From NCBI GenBank assembly GCA_028826165.1, contig JAPDFW010000090.1, positions 1-64,000 of the forward strand: a stretch of DNA of 64,000 nucleotides. Direction: 5' to 3'. A program made the translations under genes and the position numbers. Of this stretch, positions 33,401 through 44,325 are shown piece after piece (position 1 is the stretch's first letter; every line of letters starts with the position of its first letter). The notes beneath the pieces were generated by a model. The model saw only the letters and a program-made list of their open reading frames with translations. It was not told the origin of the DNA and ran no database searches. The stretch is from Anaeramoeba ignava (taxonomy: Eukaryota > Metamonada > Anaeramoebidae).

Positions 33401-36051
33401 GAATTTATTTTTAAATTTATTTTTGAATTTATTTTTAAATTTATTTTTAAATTTATTTTTAAATTTATTTTTAAATTTATTTTTAAATTTATTTTTAAAT
33501 TTATTTTTGAATTTATTTTTAAATTTATTTTTAAATTTATTTTTAAATTTATTTGTAAATTTGTTTTTGAATTTATTTTTGAATTTATTTATAAATTTAT
33601 TTTTGAATTTATTTTTAAATTTATTTTTAAATTTATTTTTAAATTTATTTTTAAATTTATTTTTAAATTTATTTTTGTAAATTTATTTTTGAATTTATTT
33701 TTAAATTTATTTTTAAATTTATTTTTAAATTTATTTTTAAATTTATTTTTAAATTTATTTTTAAATTTATTTTTAAATTTATTTTTAAATTTATTTTTAA
33801 ATTTATTTTTAAATTTATTTTAAATTTATTTTTAAATTTATTTTTAAATTTATTTTTAAATTTATTTTTAAATTTATTTTTAAATTTATTTTTAAATTTA
33901 TTTTAAATTTATTTTTAAATTTATTTTTAAATTTATTTTTAAATTTATTTTTAAATTTATTTTTAAATTTATTTTTAAATTTATTTTTAAATTTATTTTT
34001 AAATTTATTTTTAAATTTATTTTTAAATTTATTTTTAAATTTATTTTTAAATTTATTTTTAAATTTATTTTTAAATTTATTTTTAAATTTATTTTTAAAT
34101 TTATTTTTAAATTTATTTTTAAATTTATTTTTAAATTTATTTTTAAATTTATTTTTAAATTTATTTTTAAATTTATTTTTAAATTTGTTTTTAAATTTAT
34201 TTTTAAATTTATTTTTAAATTTATTTTTAAATTTATTTTTAAATTTATTTTAAATTTGTTTTTAAATTTATTTTTAAATTTATTTTTAAATTTATTTTTA
34301 AATTTTTAAATTTATTTTTAAATTTATTTTTAAATTTATTTTTAAATTTATTTTTAAATTTGTTTTTAAATTTATTTTTAAATTTATTTTGAATTTATTT
34401 TTAAATTTATTTATAAATTTTTAAATTTATTTTTAAATTTATTTTTAAATTTATTTTTAAATTTATTTGTAAATTTATTTTTGAATTTATTTTTAAATTT
34501 ATTTTTAAATTTATTTTTAAATTTGTTTTTAAATTTATTTTTGAATTTGTTTTTAAATTTGTTTTTGAATTTATTTTTAAATTTATTTGTAAATTTGTTT
34601 TTGAATTTATTTTTAAATTTATTTTTAAATTTGTTTTTGAATTTATTTTTGAATTTATTTATAAATTTATTTTTGAATTTATTTTTAAATTTATTTGTAA
34701 ATTTATTTTTAAATTTATTTTTAAATTTATTTTTAAATTTGTTTTTAAATTTGTTTTTAAATTTATTTTTAAATTTATTTTTAAATTTGTTTTTAAATTT
34801 ATTTTTGAATTTATTTTAAATTTATTTTTAAATTTATTTTTAAATTTATTTTTAAATTTATTTTGAATTTATTTTTGAATTTATTTTTAAATTTATTTTT
34901 AAATTTATTTTTAAATTTATTTTTAAATTTATTTTTAAATTTATTTGTAAATTTATTTTTGAATTTATTTTTGAATTTATTTTAAATTTATTTTTAAATT
35001 TATTTTTAAATTTATTTGTAAATTTGTTTTTAAATTTATTTTTAAATTTATTTTTAAATTTATTTTTGAATTTATTTTTAAATTTATTTTTAAATTTATT
35101 TTTAAATTTATTTTTGAATTTATTTTTGAATTTGTTTTTAAATTTGTTTGTAAATTTGTTTTTAAATTTATTTTTAAATTTATTTTTAAATTTATTTTTA
35201 AATTTATTTTTAAATTTATTTTTAAATTTATTTTTAAATTTGTTTTTAAATTTGTTTTTAAATTTGTTTTTAAATTTATTTTTAAATTTATTTTTGAATT
35301 TATTTTTAAATTTGTTTTTAAATTTATTTTTAAATTTATTTTTAAATTTATTTTTAAATTTATTTTTGAATTTGTTTTTGAATTTATTTTTAAATTTGTT
35401 TTTGAATTTGTTTTTGAATTTATTTTTAAATTTATTTTTGAATTTATTTTTAAATTTATTTTTGAATTTATTTTTAAATTTATTTTTAAATTTATTTTTG
35501 AATTTATTTTTAAATTTATTTTTAAATTTATTTTTAAATTTATTTTTAAATTTATTTTTAAATTTGTTTGTAAATTTATTTTTGAATTTGTTTTTAAATT
35601 TGTTTTTGAATTTATTTTTAAATTTGTTTTTAAATTTATTTTTGGATTTATTTTTAAATTTGTTTTTGAATTTATTTTTAAATTTGTTTTTGGATTTATT
35701 TTTGTAAATCAATTCGAAATTTACTTCAAAAATTTAGAATAAAAAATTAATATAGCAAAAATTATTGAAAAAAAAAATTGAAAAAAAAAATAAAAATAAT
35801 AAATTTTTCGAAAACAAAATTTACATCCAAAGCATCATATTTCTCACCAACTTTATCCCAATCTACATCAACAAGTTTTTTTACTTTTGGTTTTTCTTTC
35901 TTTTTTTCTTTTATTGTTGCTGTTCAAATATTTTTTAATTAATAAAAAAGTTTTTTTTATTGTTTTTGTTGTTTTAATTTTATTTTTTTTTTAAATAAAA
36001 TAACGCTTTAAAAAATAATTTGTTTAACAAACTTTTTATATATCGAGACAT
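30468..36051 (-). CDS. CLASP-like TOG-domain microtubule-binding protein
   Basis: Exons: 36033-36051 (only 19 bp, MSRYIK plus one base), 35825-35919, 30468-33074; 906 residues. The first join uses donor GTTTGT; the second joins KYDALD to FNSIQELEEKIEEM in phase. Residues about 39-200 look like a TOG/HEAT array of the CLASP type: DWELRKHAILQFHKIL, then FGGLLADEHKAVVKHTTFVV, HLSRKLGKNF, ILPGLVRIL. A basic Ser/Thr-rich linker (about 255-385; SQRSRS, RKKSEEKK) resembles microtubule-binding linkers. More helical repeats follow, ending with NSEIRKAVIFTFIDVYKVIG. Expected role: stabilising microtubules at plus ends or cortex. Its 5' coding half is unusually GC-rich for this window. HEAT-type proteins are hard to tell apart by eye. 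Confidence 0.68.
33075..35824 (-). repeat. TOG-gene intron 2, 12-bp TTTTTAAATTTA minisatellite (2.75 kb)
   Basis: Over 200 units of TTTTTAAATTTA with TTTTTGAATTTA, TTTTTAAATTTG and TTTGTAAATTTA variants. I see no C in the repeat on the plus strand, so the sense strand has no G. Largest intron fully inside the window. Long L-F-N and K-N-F-K frames on the two strands are artefacts. Confidence 0.92.
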
Positions 36052-36070
36052 TTTATTTTAAATAGAAAAA

Positions 36071-36106
36071 GGGAAAAAAAATGAAAAAAAAAATGAAAAA
36101 AAAAAA
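36071..36106 (-). promoter_or_regulatory. TTTCATTTTTT element of the TOG gene
   Basis: Two ATGAAAAAAAAA copies on the plus strand, which read TTTTTTTTTCAT in the sense of the gene that starts at 36051. Confidence 0.45.
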
Positions 36107-36228
36107 TAATAAAAAATTTTTTTGATTTTATTCTTGATTTTTTTTTTGGAAAGAAAAGAAAGAAAGAAAAGAAAGGAAAAGAAAAGAAAGAAAGAAAGAA
36201 AGAAAAGAAAAGAAGGAAAAGAAGGAAT

Positions 36229-38472
36229 TTATTGATTGTTAATCATTTTTTCAACTTCTGTGAAAATAAGTTGAGTAACTTCATCAAAATTATAATCTTT
36301 TTCTTTAAGATCAATGTTTGTTAATAAATTTTCTTTTTTATAATGTTCAAGAATTTTGTTTGCTTGATCAAAATAATTTTGAAGTCGACTTTTCATAACT
36401 TCTTCTGTATCATCTTTTCTAATAATTAAATCTTCTCCAGTTATCTATTTAAACATAATTTTGTATTCAAATTGATTTAAAATTGATATAAAATTAATAT
36501 AAAATTGATTTAAAATTGATTTAAAATTAATATAAAATTGATTTAAAATTGATTTAAAATTGATATAAAATTGATATTAAATTAATTTAAAATTGATTTA
36601 AAATTGATATAAAATTGATTTAAAATTGATATAAAATTAATATAAAATTGATTTAAAATAGATATAAAATTAATTTAAAATTGATTTAAAATTGATATAA
36701 AATTGATATAAAATTGATATAAAATTGATTTAAAATTGATTTAAAATTGATATAAAATTAATATAAAATTGATATAAAATTGATATAAAATTGATTTAAA
36801 ATTGATTTAAAATTGATTTAAAATTGATTTAAAATTGATATAAAATTGATATAAAATTGATATAAAATTGATTTAAAATTGATTTAAAATTGATTTAAAA
36901 TTGATATAAAATTGATATAAAATTGATTTAAAATTGATTTAAAATTGATATAAAATTGATTTAAAATTGATTTAAAATTGATTTAAAATTGATATAAAAT
37001 TGATTTAAAATTAATATAAAATTGATATAAAATTGATTTAAAATTGATTTAAAATTGATATAAAATTAATATAAATTTAATAATTGATTTAAAATTGATT
37101 TAAAATTGATTTAAAATTGATATAAAATTGATATAAAATTGATTTAAAATTGATTTAAAATTGATTTAAAATTGATATAAAATTGATTTAAAATTGATTT
37201 AAAATTGATTTAAAATTAATTTAAAATTGATTTAAAATTAATATAAAATTGATTTAAAATTGATATAAAATTGATATAAAATTGATATAAAATTGATATA
37301 AAATTGATTTAAAATTGATATAAAATTAATTTAAAATTGATTTAAAATTGATATAAAATTGATATAAAATTGATATAAAATAGATATAAAATTGATTTAA
37401 AATTGATATAAAATTGATATAAAATTGATATAAATTTGATATAAAATTGATTTAAAATTGATTTAAAATTGATATAAAATTGATTTAAATTTGATATAAA
37501 ATTAATATAAAATTGATATAAAATTGATATAAAATTGATTTAAAATTGATTTAAAATTGATTTAAAATTGATATAAAATTGATATAAAATTGATTTAAAA
37601 TTGATTTAAAATTGATAATTAAATTTAAAAAAGAAAGAATGAAAAACAAACATCATCTTTCATTGGAACTTTTGGAGGTTTAAAGATTTTATGATAAATT
37701 CTTCCTGAAGGAGGATGGATCATTCTTCCGACGACTCTTTCAATAAGTTTTTTTTGGGGGACATCAAGATTAATAACAGCGGTTAATTTTTTTCCAATTT
37801 GAGAAAGAATCTCATCCAAATCCTGTGCCTGTCTCATTGTTCTTGGATATCCATCAAGAAGAAAACCATTAGCACAAGATGGTGAGTTTAATACTTCTTC
37901 AACTATTCCTTTAACTAAATCGTCTGGTACAAGTTTTCCTGCATTCATATATTCTTCTGCTGTTTCTCCAAGTTTGGTTTTGTTTGCAATTGATTCTCTT
38001 AGCATATCTCCTGTTGACTTAATTTTATCAAAAAATTTTCAATTTAAAAATTTCAATTTAATTTCAGTTAAAAATTTCAATTTAATTTCAGTTAAAAATT
38101 TTCAATTTAATTTCAGTTAAAAATTTTCAGTTAAATTTCAATTTAAAATTTCAATTAAAAATTCAGTTAAAAAATTCAATTTAATTTCAGTTAAATTTCA
38201 ATTTAATTTCAGTTAAAAATTCAATTTAATTTCAATTTAATTTCAGTTTAATTTCAGTTAAAAATTTCAATTTAATTTCAGTTTAATTTCAATTTAATTT
38301 CAGTTAAAATTTCAATTTAATTTCAATTTAATTTCAGTTTAAAATTTCAATTTAATTTCAATTTAATTACTAAATGACGAATTTGATACTTCTCTTTAAT
38401 CTTCGCTGATTGGGTTCCTTTTCCTGCTGCTGGTGGTCCAAAAATAATTAAACAAATTGGTTTTTTTTCCAT
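36229..38472 (-). CDS. Adenylate kinase
   Basis: Exons: 38371-38472, 37652-38017, 36229-36444; 227 residues; phase 0 at both joins. It catalyses ATP + AMP = 2 ADP. Motifs: P-loop GPPAAGKGTQ (12-21, K18), STGDMLRE of the AMP-binding region, GFLLDGYPRTMRQAQ, and a long LID starting GRMIHPPSGRIYH and closing with ITGEDLIIRKDDTEEVMKSRL. The LID lacks zinc cysteines. Length and LID fit the long cytosolic/AK2 type. No targeting peptide is evident. Both introns are minisatellites (353 and 1,207 bp). Exon 2 ends at the weak donor GTTTGT. Its start lies 113 bp from the stop codon of NUDT21 on the same strand. Confidence 0.95.
36445..37651 (-). repeat. Adenylate kinase intron 2, AAAATTGAT(A/T)T minisatellite
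   Basis: Over 100 units of 11 bp, AAAATTGATTT or AAAATTGATAT on the plus strand. The sense strand reads AAATCAATTTT and lacks G. Confidence 0.9.
38018..38370 (-). repeat. Adenylate kinase intron 1, TTTCAGTTAAAAA/TTTCAATTTAA repeats
   Basis: Plus-strand units contain CAGTT (AG and GT), but the gene is on the minus strand, where this reads AACTG with neither AG nor GT. Confidence 0.85.
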
Positions 38473-38500
38473 TTTTTTTTTGTTTAAAATAAATTTGTTA

Positions 38501-38541
38501 AATGAAAAATGAAAAAATGAAAAATGAAAAAATGAAAAAAT
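38501..38541 (-). promoter_or_regulatory. TTTCATTTTTTCATTTT element of adenylate kinase
   Basis: About five ATGAAAAA copies on the plus strand (TTTTTCAT in sense), 29-69 bp before the ATG at 38472 and inside the 113-bp gap to NUDT21. Confidence 0.5.
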
Positions 38542-38585
38542 TTTTTGTTCTTTAATTTTTAATTAGTTTCTAAAATAAAAATTAA

Positions 38586-41500
38586 TTATTTTTGTTTTGT
38601 TTCTTCTTCCATTTTTGAGTTTTGATTATTTTGATTAATTTCTTCATTTTCATTTTCATCTTCATTTTCATCTTCATTTTCATTTTCATTTTCATTTTCA
38701 TCTTCATTTTCATTTTCATTTTCATTTTCATTTTCATTTTCATTTTCATTTTGATTTTGATTTTGATTTTGATTTTGATTTTTATTTTGATTTTGATTTT
38801 TATTTTGATTTTGGTTTTCTTCTTCTGTTTCTTTTTTATGACATTTAAAATGAAATCTTCCTAATATAAAAGGAATTGAACCAACTAATTGTTCAAAATC
38901 ATTTGTTTTATCAAATAAATCATAAAATGGAACAGCTCTAACTGTATAATTTTCTGGAATTGCAAATTTTGCTATTTATATTTTTATTATTAAATATTGT
39001 TAAATATTATTAAATATTATTAAATAGTTTAGAATAAAAAATACCTGCTTTAGGCATTCTTACTAAATAAACTTTTCTACATTCTTTTGGTTTTGTAACA
39101 TGAACTGGAAGATATGGATACTTTTTATCATGAAAAATTTTAAATTTTATATAAATTATTCTAAATAAATCAAAATAAATATAAAAAAAGGATAAATGTT
39201 TACAAAATTCATATTAAAACCAGGTCTCCACCAAATACATAATAACTCTCCAATCTAAAATTTGAAATTTAATTTAATTTAATTTAATTATATATTCTTT
39301 TTCCTATTTTTTTTTGTTATTAGTTTAATTCTTTACTTCCCAGTTATGATAAAATATTTGTGTATTTTTGGGATTTAATTTTTGTGTTAATTTTCTGTTT
39401 AATCCTTCTACTTCTCCTTCACCAGGTTTAAGTTTTCCACCTGGTCTATATTGTTTTTTTTTGTAATAAATTTGTAAATAAATTTGTAAATAAATTTATA
39501 AATAAAGTTGTAAATAAATAAAAAATAAATTTATAAATAAATAAATAAATATAAATAAAATTTGAAACAAATAAATAAAATAAATAAATAAATAAATAAA
39601 ATAAAATAAATAAATAAAGTTGTAAATAAAATATATAAATAAATATATAAATAAGATTTATAAATAAATAAATTTATAAATAAATTTGTAAATAAATATA
39701 TAAAATAAAAAAATAAATCAAAGTAAATAAATTTATAAATAAATATATAAATAAATATATAAAATAAATTTAAATAAATTTGTAAATAAATTTGTAAATA
39801 AATTTGTAAATAAATTTGTAAATAAATTTATAACAAAAAATAAAAAAATAAATATATAAAAATAAATAAATTTATAAATAAAAATAAAATAAATAAATAA
39901 AATATTATAAATAAATATATAAATAAATTTATAAATAAATTTGTAAATAAATATATAAATAAATTTGTAAATAAATTTATAAATAAATTTATAAATAAAT
40001 TTGTAAATAAATAAATAAATATAAATAAATTTGTAAATAAATATATAAATAAATTTATAAAAAAAAATAAAATAAATTTATAAAAAAATATAAAAAAATA
40101 AATAAATTTATAAATAAAATGTAAATAAATTTATTATAAATAAATAATTTATATAAAATAAATTAAATAAATTTGTAAATAAATTTGTAAAATAAATAAA
40201 ATAAATTTATAAATAAATTTGTAAAATAACATATAAAAAATAAATTTATAAATTTGTAAAAATTTGTAAAATAAAATAAATAAACAATAAATAAATATAT
40301 AAAATTTAAATAAAAATATAAATAAAATAAATATAAAAATAAAATTTATAAAATAAATTTGTAAATAAATATATAAATAAATTTAAAAATAAATATATAA
40401 ATAAATTTATAAAATAAATTTGTATAAATAAATTTGTAAATAAATTTATAAATAAATATAAAATAAATTTATAAATAAATTTGTAAATAAATTTGTAAAT
40501 AAAATTTGTAAATAAATTTTTATAAAATAAATTTGTAAATAAATTTGTAAATAAATTTATAAAATAATATATAAATAAAATAAATAAAATATATAAATAA
40601 ATTAAAATAAAATAAAAATTTATAAATTTATAAAAAATATAAATAAATTTATAAATAAATTTATAAATAAATTTTAAAATAAAAATATATAGAATTTGTA
40701 AATAAATTTATAAAATAAATTTATAAATAAATAAATAAAATAAAAATATAAAATAAAATAATAAATAAATATTTAAATTTGTAAATAAAAAATTATATAA
40801 ATAAATATAAATAAAAATATATAAATAAATTTATAAATAAATTTATAAATAAATTTATAAATAAATATATAAATAAATATATAAATAAATTTATAAAATA
40901 AATTTATAAAATAAATTTGTAAATAAATTATATAAATAAATTTGTAAATAAATAAATTATATAAATAAATTTATAAATAAATAAATAAATTTGTAAATAA
41001 ATTTTAAAAATAAATAAATTTAAAAATAAATAAATTTATAAATAAATATATAAATAAATTTATAAATAAATAAAATAAATTTATAAATAAATTTGTAAAT
41101 AAATTTGTAAATAAATTTGTAAATAAATTTGTAAATAAATTTATAAATAAATAATAAATAAATTTATATAAATAAATTTATAAATAAATTTATAAATAAA
41201 TTTATAAATAAATTTATAAATAAATATATAAATAAATATATAAATAAATTTATAAATAAATTTGTAAATAAATTTGTAAATGTACAATGTGAATAAACCT
41301 TCTTTATCTTGAAGAAGAAGTGCATGTGGATGATTATGTTCATGAACAACAAGAACACCACCAACACTTCTTCTCATTCCATTTTTTTCATAATCTTCCT
41401 TCATTCGATTTATTCTATTTTCTAAACTATTATCTTTTTCTGGTGGTGAATCTTTATATTATTAAAATTATTATTATTAAAAATTATAAATTTAAAATTA

Positions 41501-41589
41501 TTATTAAAATTATTAATTTAATTTTAACCTTTTTTCCCAAAAGTATAACAAGATAAATTATATAAATTAACAAATGTTGCAATAGACAT
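38586..41589 (-). CDS. NUDT21: NUDT21 / CFIm25, cleavage factor Im 25-kDa subunit
   Basis: Six exons: 41529-41589, 41286-41451, 39337-39445, 39204-39254, 39045-39120, 38586-38971; 282 residues with consistent phases. It binds UGUA in pre-mRNA and helps choose the polyadenylation site. Matches: NLYNLSCYTFG, RMKEDYEKNGMRRSVGGVLV then VHEHNHPHALLLQ, LPGGKLKPGEGEVEGLNRKL (the inactive Nudix box), WWRPGF, YPYLPVHVTKPKE and GSIPFILGRFHF. The homologue I know ends near here; this one adds roughly 80 residues rich in Asn, Gln and Glu (NQNQNK, NENENE). Intron 2 is 1.84 kb of repeat; the others are 73-83 bp. It shares a 73-bp divergent promoter with eIF4G. Very sure. Confidence 0.96.
39446..41285 (-). 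repeat. NUDT21 intron 2, TAAATAAATTTGTAAA minisatellite
   Basis: 1.84 kb of AAATAAATTT(A/G)TAAATAA units. GT occurs on the plus strand only; the sense strand reads TTTACAAATTTATTT, with almost no G. Confidence 0.9.
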
Positions 41590-41602
41590 AAAAATAGAAA
41601 AT

Positions 41603-41656
41603 AAAAAAATGAAAATGAAAAAAATGAAAAAAATTTATTTTTCATTTTTTTTTTCC
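41603..41656. promoter_or_regulatory. 73-bp divergent promoter between NUDT21 and eIF4G
   Basis: 41603-41632 has ATGAAAATGAAAAAAATGAA (TTCATTTT in NUDT21 sense); 41635-41656 has TTTATTTTTCATTTTTTTTT then TCC in eIF4G sense. Each gene has its own copy within 60 bp of its ATG. Confidence 0.55.
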
Positions 41657-41662
41657 TTAAAC

Positions 41663-44129
41663 ATGAAGTATAATTATTTACCTTTCTTTTTGATAAAGAA
41701 AAAATTTTTTAACTTTATAAATTTTTTTAAAATAATAAAAAGCAACCAAAATTTAAGTGAAGAAACACATGATTTAATTCGATATGATAAAGAATTTTTA
41801 CTTTCATTAAAAGTAAATTTTCAAAAAAACAAATTTAAAAAAAAAAGGATAATTAAAATAATTAAAAATAATAAATTAGAATTTAAGAGGAGATGCACCA
41901 AAAAAATTAAAACAAAATAAAATATTTGATTTTATTAAACAAGACATTAAACCAAAAGGAGTTTGGACACCATTTTTTTTACAAAAAAAAGAAAAAGAAA
42001 AAGAAAAAGAAATTCAAATTGAAAAAGAAAAAGAAAAAGAAAAAGAAATTCAAATTGAAAAAGAAATTGAAAAAGAAAAAGAAATTCAAATTGAAAATCC
42101 AAAATTTGATGAAGCAATAAATGAATTAAGAGAGTAAAATAATATATAAAATTTAATCAAAATTTTAATCTCATTCCAAAAAAAAATATAAAATCAAATT
42201 AAATGGATTAAAGATTTTTAAATAAAATCACTGCTCAAAATTATCAAACAATTTTAGAAAAATCTTATCAAAAAATTATTGAATTTGGAAAAACTGAAAA
42301 TTTAAATGAAAAATTTTCTGAAATGATTTGTGATAAAGCAGCTAAAGAAACAATTTATGGATTTATTTATGCAAAATATATTGTGGAATTATCATCCAAA
42401 ATTAATTCATTTTTTCCTGAATTTGGAGTAAAATAATTTTATTATTATTAAATATTTAATATTAAATATTTATTTCTTTTTAATATCATTTAGAATTTGA
42501 AAAAACAAATCCTTTTTTTATGTAGAAAAAATTTTAAAGAATTTCTTGAAGTAGATTCTAATTTATCAATCGTAAAAAATCCAAAATTTTAATTTTAAAT
42601 TTAAATTCATTTATAAATTTAGTCCTTTTATATAATTTAGCAATATAAAGAACAATATTTAGGAAATGTTAAATTAATTGGAAATCTTTATTCTGCATCT
42701 GGACTCAAAGGTGGAATTATAATCAAGTTTGGAAGAAAATAAATTCTTACATTTTATTTTATTTTGAAAATTTATATTAAAATTTATATTTTAAAATTTA
42801 TATTTTAAAGATGCCTTGACCAATTATCTTCTAAAACTGATGATATTCATATTGACGCTTTTGCTATTCTTTTAGAAATCTCTGGAGGAAAATTACAAAA
42901 AGAATATAATGAAAAACTTCAAGGATTTTTAACAAAATGCTCTCAACTCAAACAAAACAAAAATTTATCATCTAAAATAAGATTTAAATTAATGGTAAAT
43001 CAATCATATACGATAATTGAAAGAAAAAGAATTTAAATTTAAAATTTTAAATTTTAATTTTAAAGGATATTTTAGATCTTTCGAAAAAATCTTGGGAATC
43101 AAAGGAAATTTTACAACCAATTATTGTCAAAAAACAGCCAAATCAATCTTTACAAATAATCGAAAAATCAGTTTCAAATTTCATTTTTGGAAATCCAAAT
43201 GATTATTCAACACTTTCCAAAATGAGAGAAATTTTTTCACAAAAGAAAATGAAAAAAACAATTGTCCAAAAATTATTTGAAATGGTACACAAAGTAAATG
43301 CAACAAATTTCGATCCAATCATAAAAGCATTCCAAATATTAAGAGAAAAAAGCATCATTCAAATTAGCGATTTTGATAAATTTTTAGAACCATTCATTCC
43401 TGTTTGCAAAACTCATCTTTATAATAGTATTAATAAAAATACACTGTTTGCTCTTGATGATGAAAAAATAAGAGCAATTACTTTTATATTCCCAGAAATT
43501 TTGGAGCAACCTATCACTCAAATTATACAGGAATTCGACGATTATAATTTGATTCTAAAATGCATTTCAGCTTGTTATGATATTTTTGATAAACCCATTT
43601 TTACAAAAATGATTGCAAGAATTTTCTTAAGAATTTGTCTTAAAAGAATTCAACCTCAAAATAAAATTGAAGAAATTCCAACTGAAAATAATATCAATTT
43701 AATTAATAATTCAAATAAAACTAATCGCTCAAATTTTCATACTGATTCTCAAGAAATTCCAATTTTACCTCCAAATTTTGATTTAAGAAATGCCATTTTT
43801 CCTTATCAAAATTGCAAAATTAAATACGTTTTACAATATTGTATTTTTGATGAAAATCATCAACTTATTTTTATTCAAGAAATTTTTGATTTATTTAAAA
43901 ATCATTTCTCAAATGAAAAAGGTATTTTAATTTTAAATTTTTAATTTTTAATTTTTTAATTTTTAATTTTTTAATTTTTTAATTTTTTAATTTAGATTTA
44001 TTGAATAATCTCTTTTTAATTCTTATGCATGAAAATTTAATTTATGGAAGTGTTCTTCAACAATTTATAAATCAAGAAGATTATAAATCATTTATGAATG
44101 AAATTGAAAAAAAAGAGAGAGAAAATTAA
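41663..44129 (+). CDS. EIF4G: eIF4G-like translation initiation scaffold (eIF4E motif, MIF4G, MA3-like)
   Basis: Nine exons: 41663-41667 (ATGAA only), 41743-41812, 41880-42133, 42214-42427, 42494-42571, 42641-42726, 42811-42994, 43066-43921, 43996-44129; introns 66-84 bp; 626 residues; all phases agree. An eIF4E-binding motif lies at the very start (YDKEFLL, 16-22). A Lys/Glu/Ile repeat follows, then a MIF4G domain (FLNKITAQNYQTILEK, CLDQLSSK, SSKIRFKLM-DILDLSKKSWESK), then a helical region probably MA3-like (KMKKTIVQKLFEMVHKVNA, YCIFDENHQLIFIQEIFDLF). It bridges cap-bound eIF4E and eIF4A. Much shorter than animal eIF4G. The 5-nt first exon is chosen because reading through gives an intron-like hydrophobic stretch; the alternative start is 41609. 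Confidence 0.87.
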
Positions 44130-44189
44130 ATTAAAAAATTAATTTTTAAATAGAATTTACTAAATAAAAAAAAAAGCAAAAAAAAAAAT

Positions 44190-44229
44190 ATTTTTTTTCA
44201 TTTTTTCATTTTTCATTTTTTTCATTTTT
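44190..44229 (+). promoter_or_regulatory. TTTCATTTTTTCATTTTTCATT element of RABL6
   Basis: Four TCATTTTT cores in a row, about 100-135 bp before the ATG at 44326. Confidence 0.45.
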
Positions 44230-44325
44230 ATTTTATTTTAATTTTAAAAAGTAAGTTATTTTTTTTTTCTAAATTTTTCTTAATTCATTATTTTTACTTT
44301 CATTTTTAAATTAAAAAGAAATTAA

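Noticed and set aside
33147-35712. Long open frames of L-F-L-N and K-N-K-F repeats on both strands
   Set aside because: They are translations of the 12-bp repeat inside the TOG-gene intron; the period is a multiple of three, so frames stay open without selection.
41609-41742. eIF4G start at 41609 with a hydrophobic N-terminus
   Set aside because: The hydrophobic stretch reads like translated AT-rich intron, GT..AG ends fit a 75-bp intron like the gene's other introns, and the phase is kept. Not fully excluded.
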